A stretch of DNA of 33,705 bases from Actinomycetota bacterium. Lineage in GTDB: Bacteria > Actinomycetota > Actinomycetes > Nanopelagicales > Nanopelagicaceae. The position numbers and the translations under genes were made by a program. Positions 23,458 to 31,612 of this stretch are shown piece by piece. The stretch lies in contig CANFXM010000013.1 in the NCBI GenBank assembly GCA_947451045.1, forward strand, positions 1-33,705, given 5' to 3'. Below the pieces are notes generated by a model. It saw only the letters and a list, made by a program, of their open reading frames with translations. It did not search any database and was not told the DNA's origin. Within the stretch, counting starts at the first letter, position 1; each line of letters opens with the position of its first letter.

Positions 23458-24543
23458 GTGATGGATGAGCAAAAAGCGACACTAGCCAAGGTCCGCGAGA
23501 GCATTGAAATAGAGCTTTCCGATTTTCTTAGCAAGCAGAGCGCATACCTCGAATCAATCTCTAGCGATTTAGCGCCGGTTGCACACTCTCTTTCTTCTTT
23601 CTTGCTCGATGGAGGAAAAAGGCTTCGCCCCCTCTTTGCATATAGTGCATTTGTTGGCGCAAGTGGAGTCCCAGATAAAAATGTGATCCGAGCAATTTCA
23701 AGTCTCGAACTTTTACAAGCATGCGCACTCATCCATGACGATCTCATGGATGGTTCAGATACGCGACGAGGAAAACCATCTATACATAGACACTTCGAAA
23801 CGATTCATCAACGTGAAGAGATGGAAGGTTTCGCAGAGCGTTACGGAATGGCTGCGGCGGTATTGCTGGGAGATTTAGCTCTTGTTCTCTCTGATCAAAT
23901 GCTCAACTCTGCAGGATTAGATTCAGCGCAGATGCACTCTGTACTTCCTGTTCATGATGAAATGCGCGTCGAACTCATGGCAGGACAATTCCTCGATATT
24001 CATGAACAAACTCAGAAAAATACAAATGTGGAACGCTCGCTTACCATTGCACGTTATAAATCTGGTAAATACACAATCGAACGTCCACTTCATATTGGGT
24101 CCTCCCTTGCAATCACAGATGTGAAATCACGCAAGAATATTGATCAGGCATATTCTGCTTATGGTCTTCCACTAGGTGAGGCTTTTCAACTTCGCGATGA
24201 TTTACTCGGTGTCTTTGGCAATCCTGAAGTAACCGGTAAACCTGCGGGAGATGATTTACGAGAAGGAAAGCGCACCGTCTTAGTGGCGATGACTCTAGAT
24301 AATTCTTCCCCCGCGGCCACTGCTCGATTTATGAGCTCATTTGGTTCATCGCAATTGAGCCCCACTGATATTCAAGCGCTACGCGAAATCATTATTGAAT
24401 CTGGAGCGCGCACTCGTGTTGAAGAACTCATCGATTCACGAACTTCTAGCGCGCTAGATGCGCTGAGTCAAGGTGGAATTACGCCTTCAGGACAAGCTCT
24501 ACTAACAGAGCTTGCAGCTTTATCGACCCGTAGGAGTATGTAG
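23458..24543 (+). CDS. crtE: Polyprenyl (geranylgeranyl) diphosphate synthase, IdsA/CrtE type
   Basis: 361 aa trans-prenyltransferase. The first Asp-rich motif reads DDLMDGSDTRR; the second is LRDDLLGVFG, with Gly replacing the last Asp, as in actinobacterial IdsA-type synthases. LLDGGKRLRP binds isopentenyl diphosphate. It should build C20 GGPP for phytoene. GTG 23458 is taken as start since TACCGT-N6-GTG fits the local leaderless pattern; ATG 23461 is the next codon. crtI begins 5 bp after its stop and crtB follows, so this is the head of the core carotenoid operon. Use of its product for other prenyl lipids is also likely. Confidence 0.92.
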   Translation: MMDEQKATLAKVRESIEIELSDFLSKQSAYLESISSDLAPVAHSLSSFLLDGGKRLRPLFAYSAFVGASGVPDKNVIRAISSLELLQACALIHDDLMDGSDTRRGKPSIHRHFETIHQREEMEGFAERYGMAAAVLLGDLALVLSDQMLNSAGLDSAQMHSVLPVHDEMRVELMAGQFLDIHEQTQKNTNVERSLTIARYKSGKYTIERPLHIGSSLAITDVKSRKNIDQAYSAYGLPLGEAFQLRDDLLGVFGNPEVTGKPAGDDLREGKRTVLVAMTLDNSSPAATARFMSSFGSSQLSPTDIQALREIIIESGARTRVEELIDSRTSSALDALSQGGITPSGQALLTELAALSTRRSM

Positions 24544-24548
24544 AAATA

Positions 24549-26033
24549 ATGAGTGCGCGCGTAAAAGGCCCAACGAATCATGTGGTTGTAGTTGGCGCAG
24601 GACTTGCTGGCTTGAGTGCTGCTCTTCGATTAGCAGGAGCTGGTCGCAAAGTAACTGTCATTGAACGCGAATCAGTACCTGGCGGACGAAATGGTTTATT
24701 GAAAAAAGATGGCTACTCATTTGATACTGGGCCTTCGGTTTTAACGATGCCTTCATTGATTGAAGATGCGTTCAACAGCGTTGGTGAAAATATGAAAGAT
24801 TGGTTAGAACTAACCACTGTTTCTCCCTTGTATCGTGCATTTTATGCTGATGGATCACAACTTGATGTTCATGCAAATACCCAAGCGATGGAAGCTGAAA
24901 TTGCTGAAAAAATCAGCCCGAGCGAAGCAGCTGGTTACGCTCGATACGTAGATTTCGTAACAAAGTTATACAAGTATGAAATGAATGATTTTATTGATAG
25001 AAATATCGATAGTCCTCTCAATCTTCTAACACCAAATCTAGCTCGACTCATTGCCCTAGGTGGTTTTCGCAAACTATCTCCCAAGGTAAATCAATTTATG
25101 AAAGATCCTAGATTGCAAAAAGTTTATTCTTTCCAAGCCATGTATGCGGGTGTTAGCCCACAACAAGCGTTAGCAATTTATGCCGTTATCGCATATATGG
25201 ATTCAGTCAATGGCGTCTTCTTTCCTAAGGGAGGAATGCATGCAGTTCCCCGTGCACTGGCGGGTGCTGCGCAAAAACATGGCGTTGAATTCAAATACAA
25301 CACAACAGTTACTGGTTTGGAAATTGTCAATGGTCGCGCCAAAGCGGTAACAACTGATACCGGTGAGCGCATCGAATGCGACGTCGTCGTTCTCAATCCA
25401 GACTTACCTGTGATGTGGCGCGAACTTCTTGGCAAGACTCCCCCATCAATCAAACGACTCAAATATTCGCCCTCATGCGTCACTCTTTTAGTTGGCTCAT
25501 CAAAGAAATATGACCACATCGCTCATCACAATATTCATTTTGGTGAATCGTGGGATGGTGTTTTTGATGAACTTATAAACAAAAAAGTACTTATGACTGA
25601 TCCCAGCGTCCTGGTTACAGTCCCCACTCACGATGATCCGGATTTAGCGCCTCCTGGAAAAGAGTCGTACTACGTTCTCTTTCCAACTCCCAATCTTGAT
25701 GCTGATATCGATTGGAAAGTTCAAGCAAAGCCCTATAGAGATCAAATGATTAGAACACTTGAAGCGCGCGGTTACACAGGATTTGGTGATGCAATTGAAG
25801 TTGAACAAATGACCACTCCCCTAGATTGGAAGAATCAAGGATTGGAGCGCGGTGCACCATTTGCCAGCGCACATACTTTTTTCCAAACAGGGCCATTTAG
25901 ACCTCGCAATTTAGCTGCTGGGTTTGAAAATGTGGTCTTCGCTGGTTCAGGTACTCAACCTGGCGTTGGCGTACCTATGGTTTTAATTTCAGGACGTTTA
26001 GCAGCAGAGCGAATCGTAGGTCCGGTGAAATAA
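24549..26033 (+). CDS. crtI: Phytoene desaturase CrtI
   Basis: 494 aa. FAD-binding loop VVVGAGLAGLSAALRLAGAG at the N-terminus, GGRNG and FDTGPSVLTMPSL next, and at the C-terminus FAGSGTQPGVGVPMVLISG, all typical of bacterial CrtI. It converts phytoene to lycopene by successive desaturations at the membrane surface. It lies between crtE and crtB, 5 bp after the first and directly abutting the second, so one transcript is likely. The lycopene cyclase genes downstream fit lycopene as its product. It is a distant paralogue of the desaturase at 20486. Confidence 0.95.
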   Translation: MSARVKGPTNHVVVVGAGLAGLSAALRLAGAGRKVTVIERESVPGGRNGLLKKDGYSFDTGPSVLTMPSLIEDAFNSVGENMKDWLELTTVSPLYRAFYADGSQLDVHANTQAMEAEIAEKISPSEAAGYARYVDFVTKLYKYEMNDFIDRNIDSPLNLLTPNLARLIALGGFRKLSPKVNQFMKDPRLQKVYSFQAMYAGVSPQQALAIYAVIAYMDSVNGVFFPKGGMHAVPRALAGAAQKHGVEFKYNTTVTGLEIVNGRAKAVTTDTGERIECDVVVLNPDLPVMWRELLGKTPPSIKRLKYSPSCVTLLVGSSKKYDHIAHHNIHFGESWDGVFDELINKKVLMTDPSVLVTVPTHDDPDLAPPGKESYYVLFPTPNLDADIDWKVQAKPYRDQMIRTLEARGYTGFGDAIEVEQMTTPLDWKNQGLERGAPFASAHTFFQTGPFRPRNLAAGFENVVFAGSGTQPGVGVPMVLISGRLAAERIVGPVK

Positions 26034-26933
26034 GTGGATGAACTTACTGCTGCTGGAATTACTGATCCGACTCTGAGGGCGTCATATGAAGAGTGCAAAC
26101 GTCTTAATTCGCTACACGGTAAGACATATTATTTAGCAACACTTTTGCTTCCCAAAGAGAAGCGACCATTCGTACATGCTCTTTATGGATTTGCACGTTA
26201 TGCAGATGAAATTGTGGATGACCTTGCATCAGAGCTCACTATCCAAGAAAAGAGTGACTTACTTACCCAATGGGGCGAAAAAGTTCTACAAGGTCTTTCA
26301 TCAGGAGATAGTAACGATGTGGTTGGGCGCGCTCTTATAGACACAGTTACAAAGTTTAAGATTCCCCATGAGCATTTTGTTGCTTTTCTTCATTCCATGA
26401 AAATGGACCTCTCCGTGACTTCTTATGCGAATTACGAAGCACTGATGGAATACGTTTATGGCTCTGCTGCGGTAATTGGATTAGAGATGGTTCCTATTCT
26501 TGGCCCACTCTCTGATGCCGCCTTTGAGCCTGCAAAGAAACTCGGCATCGCATTTCAGTTGGCTAACTTTATTCGTGATGTCAACGAAGATTTAGATCGC
26601 GGGCGAATCTATTTGCCCCTTGATGAACTTGCAGAGTTCGGTGTAAATAAGGAAATGCTAGCGAGAAGAATTCTCACACCGCAGATTGTCAGCGCCTTGA
26701 AATTTCAGATTGCACGAGTTCGTCAATTACAGAAAGAGGCAACACCAGGAATTCAAGAATTAGCACCTTCCAGTCGGCCATGCATCGAGGCTGCTAGTGA
26801 ACTTTATTGCGGCATTGTTGATGAAGTCGAGAAGATTGATTTTCAAATATTTAATAAGCGCGCAAAGACTTCAACGGGAAGGCGTTTGAGAGTTGCGTCC
26901 AAAGCTTATGTCAAAGCACTTCAAGCTCGATAG
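26034..26933 (+). CDS. crtB: Phytoene synthase CrtB
   Basis: 299 aa squalene/phytoene synthase. It condenses two GGPP to 15-cis-phytoene. The two Asp-rich Mg sites are visible as ARYADEIVDD near residue 60 and LANFIRDVNEDLDRGRIYLP near residue 180, the second being the strong family signature. The start is a GTG immediately after the crtI TAA with no gap, so translation is probably coupled. Its last 13 bp overlap the convergent crtYd gene. Length and motifs are ordinary. Confidence 0.95.
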   Translation: MDELTAAGITDPTLRASYEECKRLNSLHGKTYYLATLLLPKEKRPFVHALYGFARYADEIVDDLASELTIQEKSDLLTQWGEKVLQGLSSGDSNDVVGRALIDTVTKFKIPHEHFVAFLHSMKMDLSVTSYANYEALMEYVYGSAAVIGLEMVPILGPLSDAAFEPAKKLGIAFQLANFIRDVNEDLDRGRIYLPLDELAEFGVNKEMLARRILTPQIVSALKFQIARVRQLQKEATPGIQELAPSSRPCIEAASELYCGIVDEVEKIDFQIFNKRAKTSTGRRLRVASKAYVKALQAR

Positions 26934-27220
26934 CGCTTTCCTAAGAAAACCCACAGCGATAAAACGCTGAGCAAAAGTGAGAAGCCAAAAAATAAATCTT
27001 CTACTGGGGCTGCTGCAATCCTCAATCCAATAATTGATTCGGACTTATACATCACAATATCTCGAGATGTAAGCCACCAGTTTGTGAGTAGCTGAAAGGG
27101 CAGAATGATGGAATAAGAAGTCCAAAAAGCTTTCCGAAAAATTAATGCAATCTTTGTTACTTTAGTATCAAAGATAATTGCTAGAGCAAATGCAAGAAAA
27201 GCTACTTGGGTATAATTCAA
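26921..27220 (-). CDS. crtYd: Lycopene cyclase small subunit CrtYd
   Basis: 99 aa, three membrane segments. The lycopene-cyclase-domain motif AAPVEDLFFGF (PxE(D/E)xxF) lies near residue 72. CrtYd works with CrtYc as a heterodimeric cyclase in Actinobacteria, forming beta (or epsilon) rings from lycopene. The start is a TTG whose codon overlaps the crtYc stop (TTGA); GGAGAT about 8 nt ahead serves as ribosome site. Convergent overlap of 13 bp with crtB. Whether one or both ends of lycopene are cyclised cannot be read from sequence. Confidence 0.88.
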   Translation of the reverse strand: MNYTQVAFLAFALAIIFDTKVTKIALIFRKAFWTSYSIILPFQLLTNWWLTSRDIVMYKSESIIGLRIAAAPVEDLFFGFSLLLSVLSLWVFLGKRYRA

Positions 27221-27549
27221 TGCTCATCTCCAATAATCCAATGTCTTTTAACATTTCTCACTGCTTCAAGCGTCATAATTCCTGCAATAGGAATAATGAG
27301 AAAAAAGAGAAATTCTTCAAGTGGAATATTCCATGGTCCGAAAATTCCTAGAATTTTCTGATGATCGAAATACCAATCTCCTCGAGAAATTGCATATGCA
27401 TCCCAAATAATAAAAAGAATTGCAATAGGAATAATGCTGAGCAGTACTCTTTTGAATCGCGCTAAGACTCGAACACGTAGTGCAATTTCTAGCCAAAAGG
27501 AGCCACATATAGTGAAGGCGAGCATCGCCATGTAACTCCACTTAAGCAT
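27217..27549 (-). CDS. crtYc: Lycopene cyclase subunit CrtYc
   Basis: 110 aa, three membrane segments. The conserved motif FGPWNIPLEEFLFFLIIP near residue 75 is the PLEE signature of heterodimeric lycopene cyclases, and WDAYAISRGDWYFD is also typical. It pairs with CrtYd, whose start overlaps its stop. The first ATG (27549) is used; an ATG seven codons later is an alternative. It is transcribed away from the TPP riboswitch unit, and its upstream region (27550-27600) must hold its promoter; I see GAGAAT 6 nt before the ATG but no strong -35. Confidence 0.9.
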   Translation of the reverse strand: MLKWSYMAMLAFTICGSFWLEIALRVRVLARFKRVLLSIIPIAILFIIWDAYAISRGDWYFDHQKILGIFGPWNIPLEEFLFFLIIPIAGIMTLEAVRNVKRHWIIGDEH

Positions 27550-27604
27550 GGCAACATTCTCTCCTACCTTCTAAGTGATTAGCACAAACATGCACCATAT
27601 TCGC

Positions 27605-27610
27605 TACAGT
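27605..27610 (+). promoter_or_regulatory. -10 element of the TPP riboswitch transcript
   Basis: TACAGT ends 6 nt before about 27617, where the riboswitch P1 stem begins. No good -35 is seen. Confidence 0.45.
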
Positions 27611-27613
27611 GTG

Positions 27614-27698
27614 CGATGCGGGAGCCCACAAGGCTGAGAGGGTCTGAGATTCAGATCGACCGCTTGACCCGTCCGGTAATGCGGATGCGGAAGGGATT
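27614..27698 (+). promoter_or_regulatory. TPP riboswitch (THI box) controlling the PnuT-type transporter
   Basis: The conserved thi-box elements are present in order: GCGGGAGCCC, GGCTGAGAGGGT (with the invariant CTGAGA), GACCGCTTGACCCG, and CCGGTAATGCGGATGCGGAAGGGA (pyrophosphate-sensor arm). The closing 3' strand includes GGAAGGGA, which is also the Shine-Dalgarno 6 nt ahead of the ATG at 27703. Ligand binding should therefore hide the ribosome site, a translational OFF switch. No terminator hairpin lies between the aptamer and the gene. Confidence 0.96.
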
Positions 27699-27702
27699 TA
27701 AT

Positions 27703-28284
27703 ATGTCATCTATTTTTTTCACTGCATGGGGCTATCAAGTTTCATATCTAGAATTTATTTCTGCCCTCACTTCTCTAATCGGAGTCTGGCTTGGAACAAC
27801 GGGTCGCAGAGTTACCTGGCCATGGTGGGCAATTAGTAGTGCTCTCTACGGAATATTTTTTTATCAGGCCAATCTTCTCGGTAGCGCAGCTTTACAAATA
27901 GTTTTTATTATTGCGGCAGTTCGAGGATGGTTTGATTGGGCTCCAACCGGGGCAAAGCCTGGCCGACTTTCCAATAAAGGACGCATCTATTGGTTTCTCG
28001 CCCTTATTGGGTCATGGGTTGTACTGCAACCAGTGCTAACACGAATGGGCGCTGCAGCAACATGGATTGATTCATTCCTCTTTGTAAGTTCTCTGATTGC
28101 ACAAATACTTATGGTCTATGAGAAGTATGAGAATTGGCCTCTCTGGTTTGTAGGAGATGCAATTGGAACGGCGCTCTATGCCCATCAAGGTTATTGGTTT
28201 ACATCATTACTCTATTTAATATTTACACTCATCGCTCTAGTTGGTTGGAAGAATTGGTATGCATCTCGTATCCGCACTCAATGA
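27703..28284 (+). CDS. pnuT: PnuT-type thiamine transporter (PnuC family)
   Basis: 193 aa, about seven membrane segments. Family traits are WPWWAISSALYGIFFYQANLLGSAALQ and the later ENWPLWFVGDAIGTALYAHQGYWFTSLLY, with repeated Trp and Tyr residues as in PnuC vitamin facilitators. PnuC moves nicotinamide riboside; family members behind a THI box move thiamine, so thiamine is assigned by the riboswitch. The ORF track starts at 27616 inside the riboswitch, which is wrong; ATG 27703 with AAGGGA is correct. PnuC-type carriers depend on kinases to trap substrate, and a P-loop kinase gene overlaps its end by 26 bp. Confidence 0.9.
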   Translation: MSSIFFTAWGYQVSYLEFISALTSLIGVWLGTTGRRVTWPWWAISSALYGIFFYQANLLGSAALQIVFIIAAVRGWFDWAPTGAKPGRLSNKGRIYWFLALIGSWVVLQPVLTRMGAAATWIDSFLFVSSLIAQILMVYEKYENWPLWFVGDAIGTALYAHQGYWFTSLLYLIFTLIALVGWKNWYASRIRTQ

Positions 28285-28807
28285 CCTCTACGGCAATACT
28301 CCCCCAGTAGGTAAGACTCATATCATCGCAATCGATGGACCTGCCGGGGCTGGGAAAACCACACTTGCGAATGAGATTTTTCAAGCTATGTCTACGAAAT
28401 ATTCCATCGAAGTCATTCATATGGATGATCTCTACAACGGGTGGCAAGATGCATTAGGGGACGAACTCACTGCGCTGCTTTCCTCAATTATCGACTCGCA
28501 GAAAAATATGAATACCTTCAAGATTCCAATTTTTGATTGGGTAAATTATTCCTTCACATCAGTTCGCGAACTAAAGCCGCCACAAATTCTCATTCTGGAA
28601 GGAGTTGGAAGTGCTCGCTCATGTGTAAGAGAATTTACAATGGCAACAATTTGGATTGAAGTAGACCGTGCACTCGGTATTCAACGAGTTCTCGCTCGTG
28701 ACGGTGAAGAGATTGAAACTCATATGAAGCAATGGCTGATAGATCAAGAGATATATTTCACAACGGATAAAACGCGTGAAAGTGCTGATTTTATACTGAG
28801 TACATGA
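28259..28807 (+). CDS. Uridine-kinase-like P-loop kinase, candidate thiamine-trapping enzyme
   Basis: 182 aa. Walker A GPAGAGKTT lies at residues 27-35, followed by VIHMDDLYNGW (Asp pair, as in uridine kinases), a third strand with ILILEGVGSA, and a lid-like RVLARDGEEIETHMKQW stretch. It belongs to the uridine kinase/phosphoribulokinase-like P-loop group, but the substrate is not evident. It overlaps the pnuT end by 26 bp, has GGAAG about 8 nt before ATG 28259, and has no other promoter visible, so it is expressed from the TPP riboswitch mRNA. This suggests it phosphorylates thiamine or a precursor. Alternatively it is a nucleoside kinase placed here by chance. Confidence 0.8.
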   Translation: MHLVSALNDLYGNTPPVGKTHIIAIDGPAGAGKTTLANEIFQAMSTKYSIEVIHMDDLYNGWQDALGDELTALLSSIIDSQKNMNTFKIPIFDWVNYSFTSVRELKPPQILILEGVGSARSCVREFTMATIWIEVDRALGIQRVLARDGEEIETHMKQWLIDQEIYFTTDKTRESADFILST

Positions 28808-28812
28808 TGACA

Positions 28813-28826
28813 TTGGGCGCGCCCAA
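28813..28826. promoter_or_regulatory. Perfect 14-bp palindrome before the PASTA kinase
   Basis: TTGGGCGCGCCCAA is an exact inverted repeat, 6 bp after the upstream kinase stop and 24 bp before the -10 of the PASTA kinase. No T run follows, so it is a poor terminator. A dimeric regulator site near the -35 is possible. Confidence 0.4.
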
Positions 28827-28850
28827 CAGCATCTCCAACTCCTTCCTCTC

Positions 28851-28856
28851 TAAAAT
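28851..28856 (+). promoter_or_regulatory. -10 element for the PASTA kinase gene
   Basis: TAAAAT, 7 nt, ATG at 28864, with no Shine-Dalgarno; a leaderless transcript is likely. Confidence 0.5.
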
Positions 28857-28863
28857 CTAAGCT

Positions 28864-30744
28864 ATGTCAGACCTTACGGGTGAACTCATTGATGGGCGAT
28901 ATCAGCTCATTCGTCAGATTGCCAACGGTGGAATGGCTGTTATTTATGAAGCGTTAGATACTCGTTTAGATCGCAGAGTCGCTGTCAAAATAATGCACCC
29001 CCACTTGGCTCAAGATGAAGAATTTGTTGGACGCTTCATACGTGAGGCTAAAGCTGCTGCTGCCCTTTCACATCCAAATATTGTTGCGGTGCAAGATCAA
29101 GGGTGGAATCAAAGTGGCACGCCTGCTGTATTCCTTGTTATGGAACTTATAGATGGCCACACGCTTCGTGATTTTATTTTCGAACGAGGTCGCTTTGATG
29201 TAAAAGATGCAATCAATTATCTGACACCAATATTGAGCGCACTTTCAGCTGCGCATAGAATTGGCATAGTTCACCGTGATATTAAGCCTGAAAATATTTT
29301 GATCTCTAAAGAGGGACGCGTCAAAATTGCTGACTTTGGCTTAGCTCGCGGAACACTTCTGGGAACAACAATGACTGCTGAATCCAGCATTATTTTGGGA
29401 AGTGTTTCATACCTCTCTCCCGAACAAGTACAACGTGGTGTTGCTGATTCTCGAAGTGATGTTTATGCCGCAGGAATTGTGGCTTATGAAATGCTCACTG
29501 GCGAGAAACCATTCCCTGGCGAAACTCCTATTCAAATTGCATACATGCATGTCAATGAAAAAGTCCCGGCTGTGAGCTCAAAACGAAAAGATATTCCTGC
29601 CTCACTAGACGCTCTGATTTTGCGCGCAACAAGTTCTAATCCCGATGAGCGCCCTCGCGATGGAGCAGAATTTCTCAATGAACTGCAAAAAGTCCTGGGA
29701 GTTATTGATCCTTCGCGCAATCAGATGAGTTTAGAACTCGACTTACCCGTTACTTCCTCTAAAAAATTCAAGAAAGAAAAGAAAGTTGTAGCAACAAAAG
29801 AGATCACAATCCCCGTTGAGAGTAGCGCCGCAATTCGAGTCGCCAAAAGAAAAGCTAGCAAGAGGGTAAGGCGCAATCGTTGGATTGCAGTTGGATTAGC
29901 TGTTGCACTTGGAATTGGTGGTTGGTACGCCATTGTTGGACCAGGCTCACGAATAGTTGTTCCATCAGTAGTTGGTGGAACCCTGGACGATGCAACAAGC
30001 GCGTTTACTCCGTTGGGCCTCACTCCTGAAGTTACCGACCAAGTATTTGATGAAGATATTCCCAAAGGGAAAATTATTTCATCTAGCCCAGCAGGCGGTG
30101 GAAAAATTGGAGAAGGCGGAAAAGTAAAGCTTGTGATTTCAAAAGGCCCGGAGCGCTATCAGGTCCCAGATCTCAAGGGACTTGCACCAGATGTGGCTCA
30201 GCGACAAATCGAAAAAAACTCGCTTCATTTTGGTAGCGTCACCGAAGTTTTCAATTCAGTTATTCCTTCAGGATTTGTCATCTCATCCTCACCCAATGCT
30301 GGCGATTCAGTAAAAAGAAATACTGCTGTAAATATTCTGGTGAGCAAGGGAATCGAGCAAGTCGTTTTGAATTCCTATCTTGCAAAGAGTGGGGATCAAG
30401 CCCTCAATGAACTCACTGATGCCGGCTTTGTCGTTGTGACTAAATATGTGTTTGATGAAAATGTCTTAGCGGGGGCAGTTATTCAGCAAACTCCCGATGG
30501 AAGTGCCCCCGTAGCTAAGGGCGCAAAAGTCATTCTGATAGTTTCCAAAGGCTCAGAATTCGTATTCATACCAAATCTCTATTCTCTCTCAGAGGCCAAA
30601 GCCCTCAAGGCGCTTTCCGATATTGATTTGAAAGTTACGGTAAAGAAAATGGGCAAGAAGAGTGTAAAAAATGTAACAAATATCGCACCGAAGGTTGGCT
30701 CGAAGGTCAAACGTGGCAGCACGGTAGTCATCACAGTAGGGTAA
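28864..30744 (+). CDS. pknL: Transmembrane Ser/Thr protein kinase with four PASTA repeats (PknB/PknL type)
   Basis: 626 aa. An N-terminal kinase domain (about 10-270) has GGMAVIYEA, VAVKIM, catalytic HRDIKPENI near residue 136, DFGLA and SPEQ. A basic juxtamembrane stretch precedes one membrane helix (about 339-358). Outside the cell four PASTA repeats follow (starting near 362, 431, 497 and 565), which bind peptidoglycan fragments in related kinases. It probably senses wall status and phosphorylates division or wall proteins. The pknL symbol rests on proximity to an idsA-type synthase, metF and the dcw cluster, as in mycobacteria and corynebacteria; the canonical pknB neighbours (rodA, pbpA, fhaA) are absent. 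Confidence 0.88.
   Translation: MSDLTGELIDGRYQLIRQIANGGMAVIYEALDTRLDRRVAVKIMHPHLAQDEEFVGRFIREAKAAAALSHPNIVAVQDQGWNQSGTPAVFLVMELIDGHTLRDFIFERGRFDVKDAINYLTPILSALSAAHRIGIVHRDIKPENILISKEGRVKIADFGLARGTLLGTTMTAESSIILGSVSYLSPEQVQRGVADSRSDVYAAGIVAYEMLTGEKPFPGETPIQIAYMHVNEKVPAVSSKRKDIPASLDALILRATSSNPDERPRDGAEFLNELQKVLGVIDPSRNQMSLELDLPVTSSKKFKKEKKVVATKEITIPVESSAAIRVAKRKASKRVRRNRWIAVGLAVALGIGGWYAIVGPGSRIVVPSVVGGTLDDATSAFTPLGLTPEVTDQVFDEDIPKGKIISSSPAGGGKIGEGGKVKLVISKGPERYQVPDLKGLAPDVAQRQIEKNSLHFGSVTEVFNSVIPSGFVISSSPNAGDSVKRNTAVNILVSKGIEQVVLNSYLAKSGDQALNELTDAGFVVVTKYVFDENVLAGAVIQQTPDGSAPVAKGAKVILIVSKGSEFVFIPNLYSLSEAKALKALSDIDLKVTVKKMGKKSVKNVTNIAPKVGSKVKRGSTVVITVG
30737..30742 (+). promoter_or_regulatory. 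-10 element for nfo inside the pknL 3' end
   Basis: TAGGGT, exactly 6 nt (AAGCGG), ATG at 30749. The last T belongs to the pknL stop codon. Confidence 0.5.
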
Positions 30745-30748
30745 GCGG

Positions 30749-31612
30749 ATGTCATTACCTAGAACTCGTCTCGGTGCGCATACTCCAACATCGGGTGGAA
30801 TGGTCAAACGATCTCTGGGCTATGCACAAACTATTGGTGCAGATGCAATTCAAATCTTTGCGTCAAATCCTCGTGGGTGGGCTCAATCAACTCCTAATCC
30901 GCAAGCAGATGAAGAGTTTCGAACAAAAGCTGCAGAGTTGGATATTTATACATATGTGCATGCATCTTTTCTTATCAACTTAGGATCACCCACTGAAAAC
31001 ACTTATGTGAATTCCCTGGCTTCAACTGCATACTCGCTACAGCGTGGGGCAGAAGTTGGCTCTCGTGGTGTTGTTATACATACCGGCTCTGCTGTGAACG
31101 AAGATCACGTAGATAAAGCCTGGAAACAAATTCACGAAGGAATGATGCCTGTGCTCAACGCACTTGGTGATGATTCACCCTTTCTTTTGCTGGAACCAAC
31201 TGCTGGACAAGGACAATCCCTTGTTAAGAAATTAGATGATTTAGAAAACTATCTCAAAGCTCTGGAATACCACCCTAAAGTAGGAATTTGTCTAGATACC
31301 TGTCACGTATTTGCGGCAGGACACGACATATCTAAAAAGGGTGGCATGAGCGAAACTATTGATTTGCTCATTGAGATTGCAGGTATCGAACGCTTCCAAC
31401 TCATTCATGCTAATGACTCAATGGATGTATGTGGGGCGCTCAAGGATCGGCACGCAAATATTGGTGAAGGAAAAATTGGAGTAGAACCTTTTAGAGAATT
31501 GTTAGCCCACCCTGCTGTAAAAAATGTTCCGCTTATTCTTGAGACACCGGGGATGGAACCAGCACATGGACCAGAAATCGAACTTCTCAAAAAACTCCGC
31601 GATTCAAAATGA
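30749..31612 (+). CDS. nfo: Deoxyribonuclease IV (AP endonuclease, Nfo family)
   Basis: 287 aa TIM-barrel metalloenzyme that cleaves at abasic sites in base-excision repair. Metal-binding motifs are visible: YVHASFLINLGSP, VVIHTGSA, LLLEPTAGQG, ICLDTCHVFAAGHD, LIHANDSMD with DRHANIGEG, and LILETPG. All are standard for the family. It begins 4 bp after pknL, probably from its own leaderless promoter as well as by read-through, and its stop overlaps the start of the DMT permease (ATGA). Confidence 0.96.
   Translation: MSLPRTRLGAHTPTSGGMVKRSLGYAQTIGADAIQIFASNPRGWAQSTPNPQADEEFRTKAAELDIYTYVHASFLINLGSPTENTYVNSLASTAYSLQRGAEVGSRGVVIHTGSAVNEDHVDKAWKQIHEGMMPVLNALGDDSPFLLLEPTAGQGQSLVKKLDDLENYLKALEYHPKVGICLDTCHVFAAGHDISKKGGMSETIDLLIEIAGIERFQLIHANDSMDVCGALKDRHANIGEGKIGVEPFRELLAHPAVKNVPLILETPGMEPAHGPEIELLKKLRDSK

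Noticed and set aside
25178-25519. 113-aa minus-strand ORF inside crtI
   Set aside because: Shadow frame of a strongly conserved gene; no recognisable domain and no ribosome site or promoter.
20486-26033. The two CrtI-type genes as a recent duplication
   Set aside because: Sequences differ through most of their length outside the FAD loop and C-terminal motif and lie in different operons, so they are old paralogues with separate roles.
27616-27702. N-terminal extension of the pnuT ORF (track start at 27616)
   Set aside because: This stretch is the TPP riboswitch; the real start is ATG 27703, placed 6 nt after the AAGGGA ribosome site.
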